Source: JBAXLO01 sp037134755 (lineage in GTDB: Bacteria; Bacteroidota; Bacteroidia; Bacteroidales; JACABE01). Taken from it: a stretch of DNA of 7,512 nucleotides. The position numbers were made by a program, and so were the translations under genes. Location of the stretch: NCBI GenBank assembly GCA_037134755.1, contig JBAXLO010000215.1:1-7512 (forward strand). Direction: 5' to 3'. Of the stretch, positions 7,456-7,512 are shown piece by piece. Position 1 is the first letter of the stretch. Each line of letters begins with the position of its first letter. Under the pieces are notes generated by a model. It made no database searches. It saw only the letters and a program-made list of their open reading frames with translations, and had not been told where the DNA came from.

Positions 7456-7512
7456 TTATTCTTTTACAAACTTCCTCACCACTGTTTCTTTATCTGAACT
7501 TAGCTTTAAGAT
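7456..7512 (-). CDS. 3' end of a convergent gene ending in a T9SS type A sorting domain (partial)
   Basis: Reading leftward from base 7512, the minus strand encodes ILKLSSDKETVVRKFVKE and then TAA (7458-7456). This is the usual closing strand pair of a T9SS type A C-terminal domain: a hydrophobic ILKL strand, a short polar turn, then a VVRKFVK strand with a basic end. The first protease gene ends in the same style (VVTRKFVITK). Only 18 codons are visible; the start and main domains lie beyond the window, so nothing can be said about activity. The product is inferred to be another exported T9SS cargo. The gene converges on the protease pair across a 158-bp spacer that holds the terminator and two palindromes. 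It is too short for routine ORF calling, but the motif and stop position fit well. Confidence 0.72.
   Translation of the reverse strand: MLKLSSDKETVVRKFVKE

Overview
The window looks like part of an AT-rich Bacteroidota chromosome. Four things point there: a TAnnTTTG-type -7 promoter element, no Shine-Dalgarno sequence at the starts, secreted multidomain proteins ending in type IX secretion system (T9SS) type A sorting domains, and gingipain-family (peptidase C25) proteases. The genus cannot be fixed from this stretch.

Layout. Positions 1-256 hold the decayed 3' end of a transposase gene of the IS5-like/DDE_Tnp_4 type. A short regulatory region follows (about 257-400), with a good -7 box at 313-320. 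Two large same-strand genes, 401-3877 and 3887-7297, lie 9 bp apart in the same reading frame and fill most of the window. A strong hairpin terminator (7317-7354) follows them. The last 150 bases hold two imperfect palindromes and, on the minus strand, the last 18 codons of a third gene. Those codons read as the end of another T9SS sorting domain, so that gene converges on the pair.

How the genes work together. Both large proteins have a signal peptide, a C25-type propeptide, a caspase-like C25 catalytic domain, an Ig-like domain, two CARDB-like domains with GNNN...D.GE loops, a jelly-roll (MAM/galactose-binding-like) domain and a T9SS C-terminal domain. They should cross the inner membrane by Sec and the outer membrane by T9SS, ending up on the surface or secreted. 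The catalytic domains differ in type. The first resembles lysine gingipain Kgp (TAHGS, GNCC, YWxEDYxW, YYWExYH) and keeps the Thr and Asp of its lysine pocket. The second resembles arginine gingipain RgpB (TGHGS, CVNG, TINQSW, DTWTxFGDP) and keeps the Asp and Trp of its arginine pocket. The main result is therefore a probable operon pairing a Lys-type and an Arg-type gingipain-like protease on a shared C-terminal chassis. The specificities are inferred from residues recalled for the P. gingivalis enzymes and not from a computed alignment.
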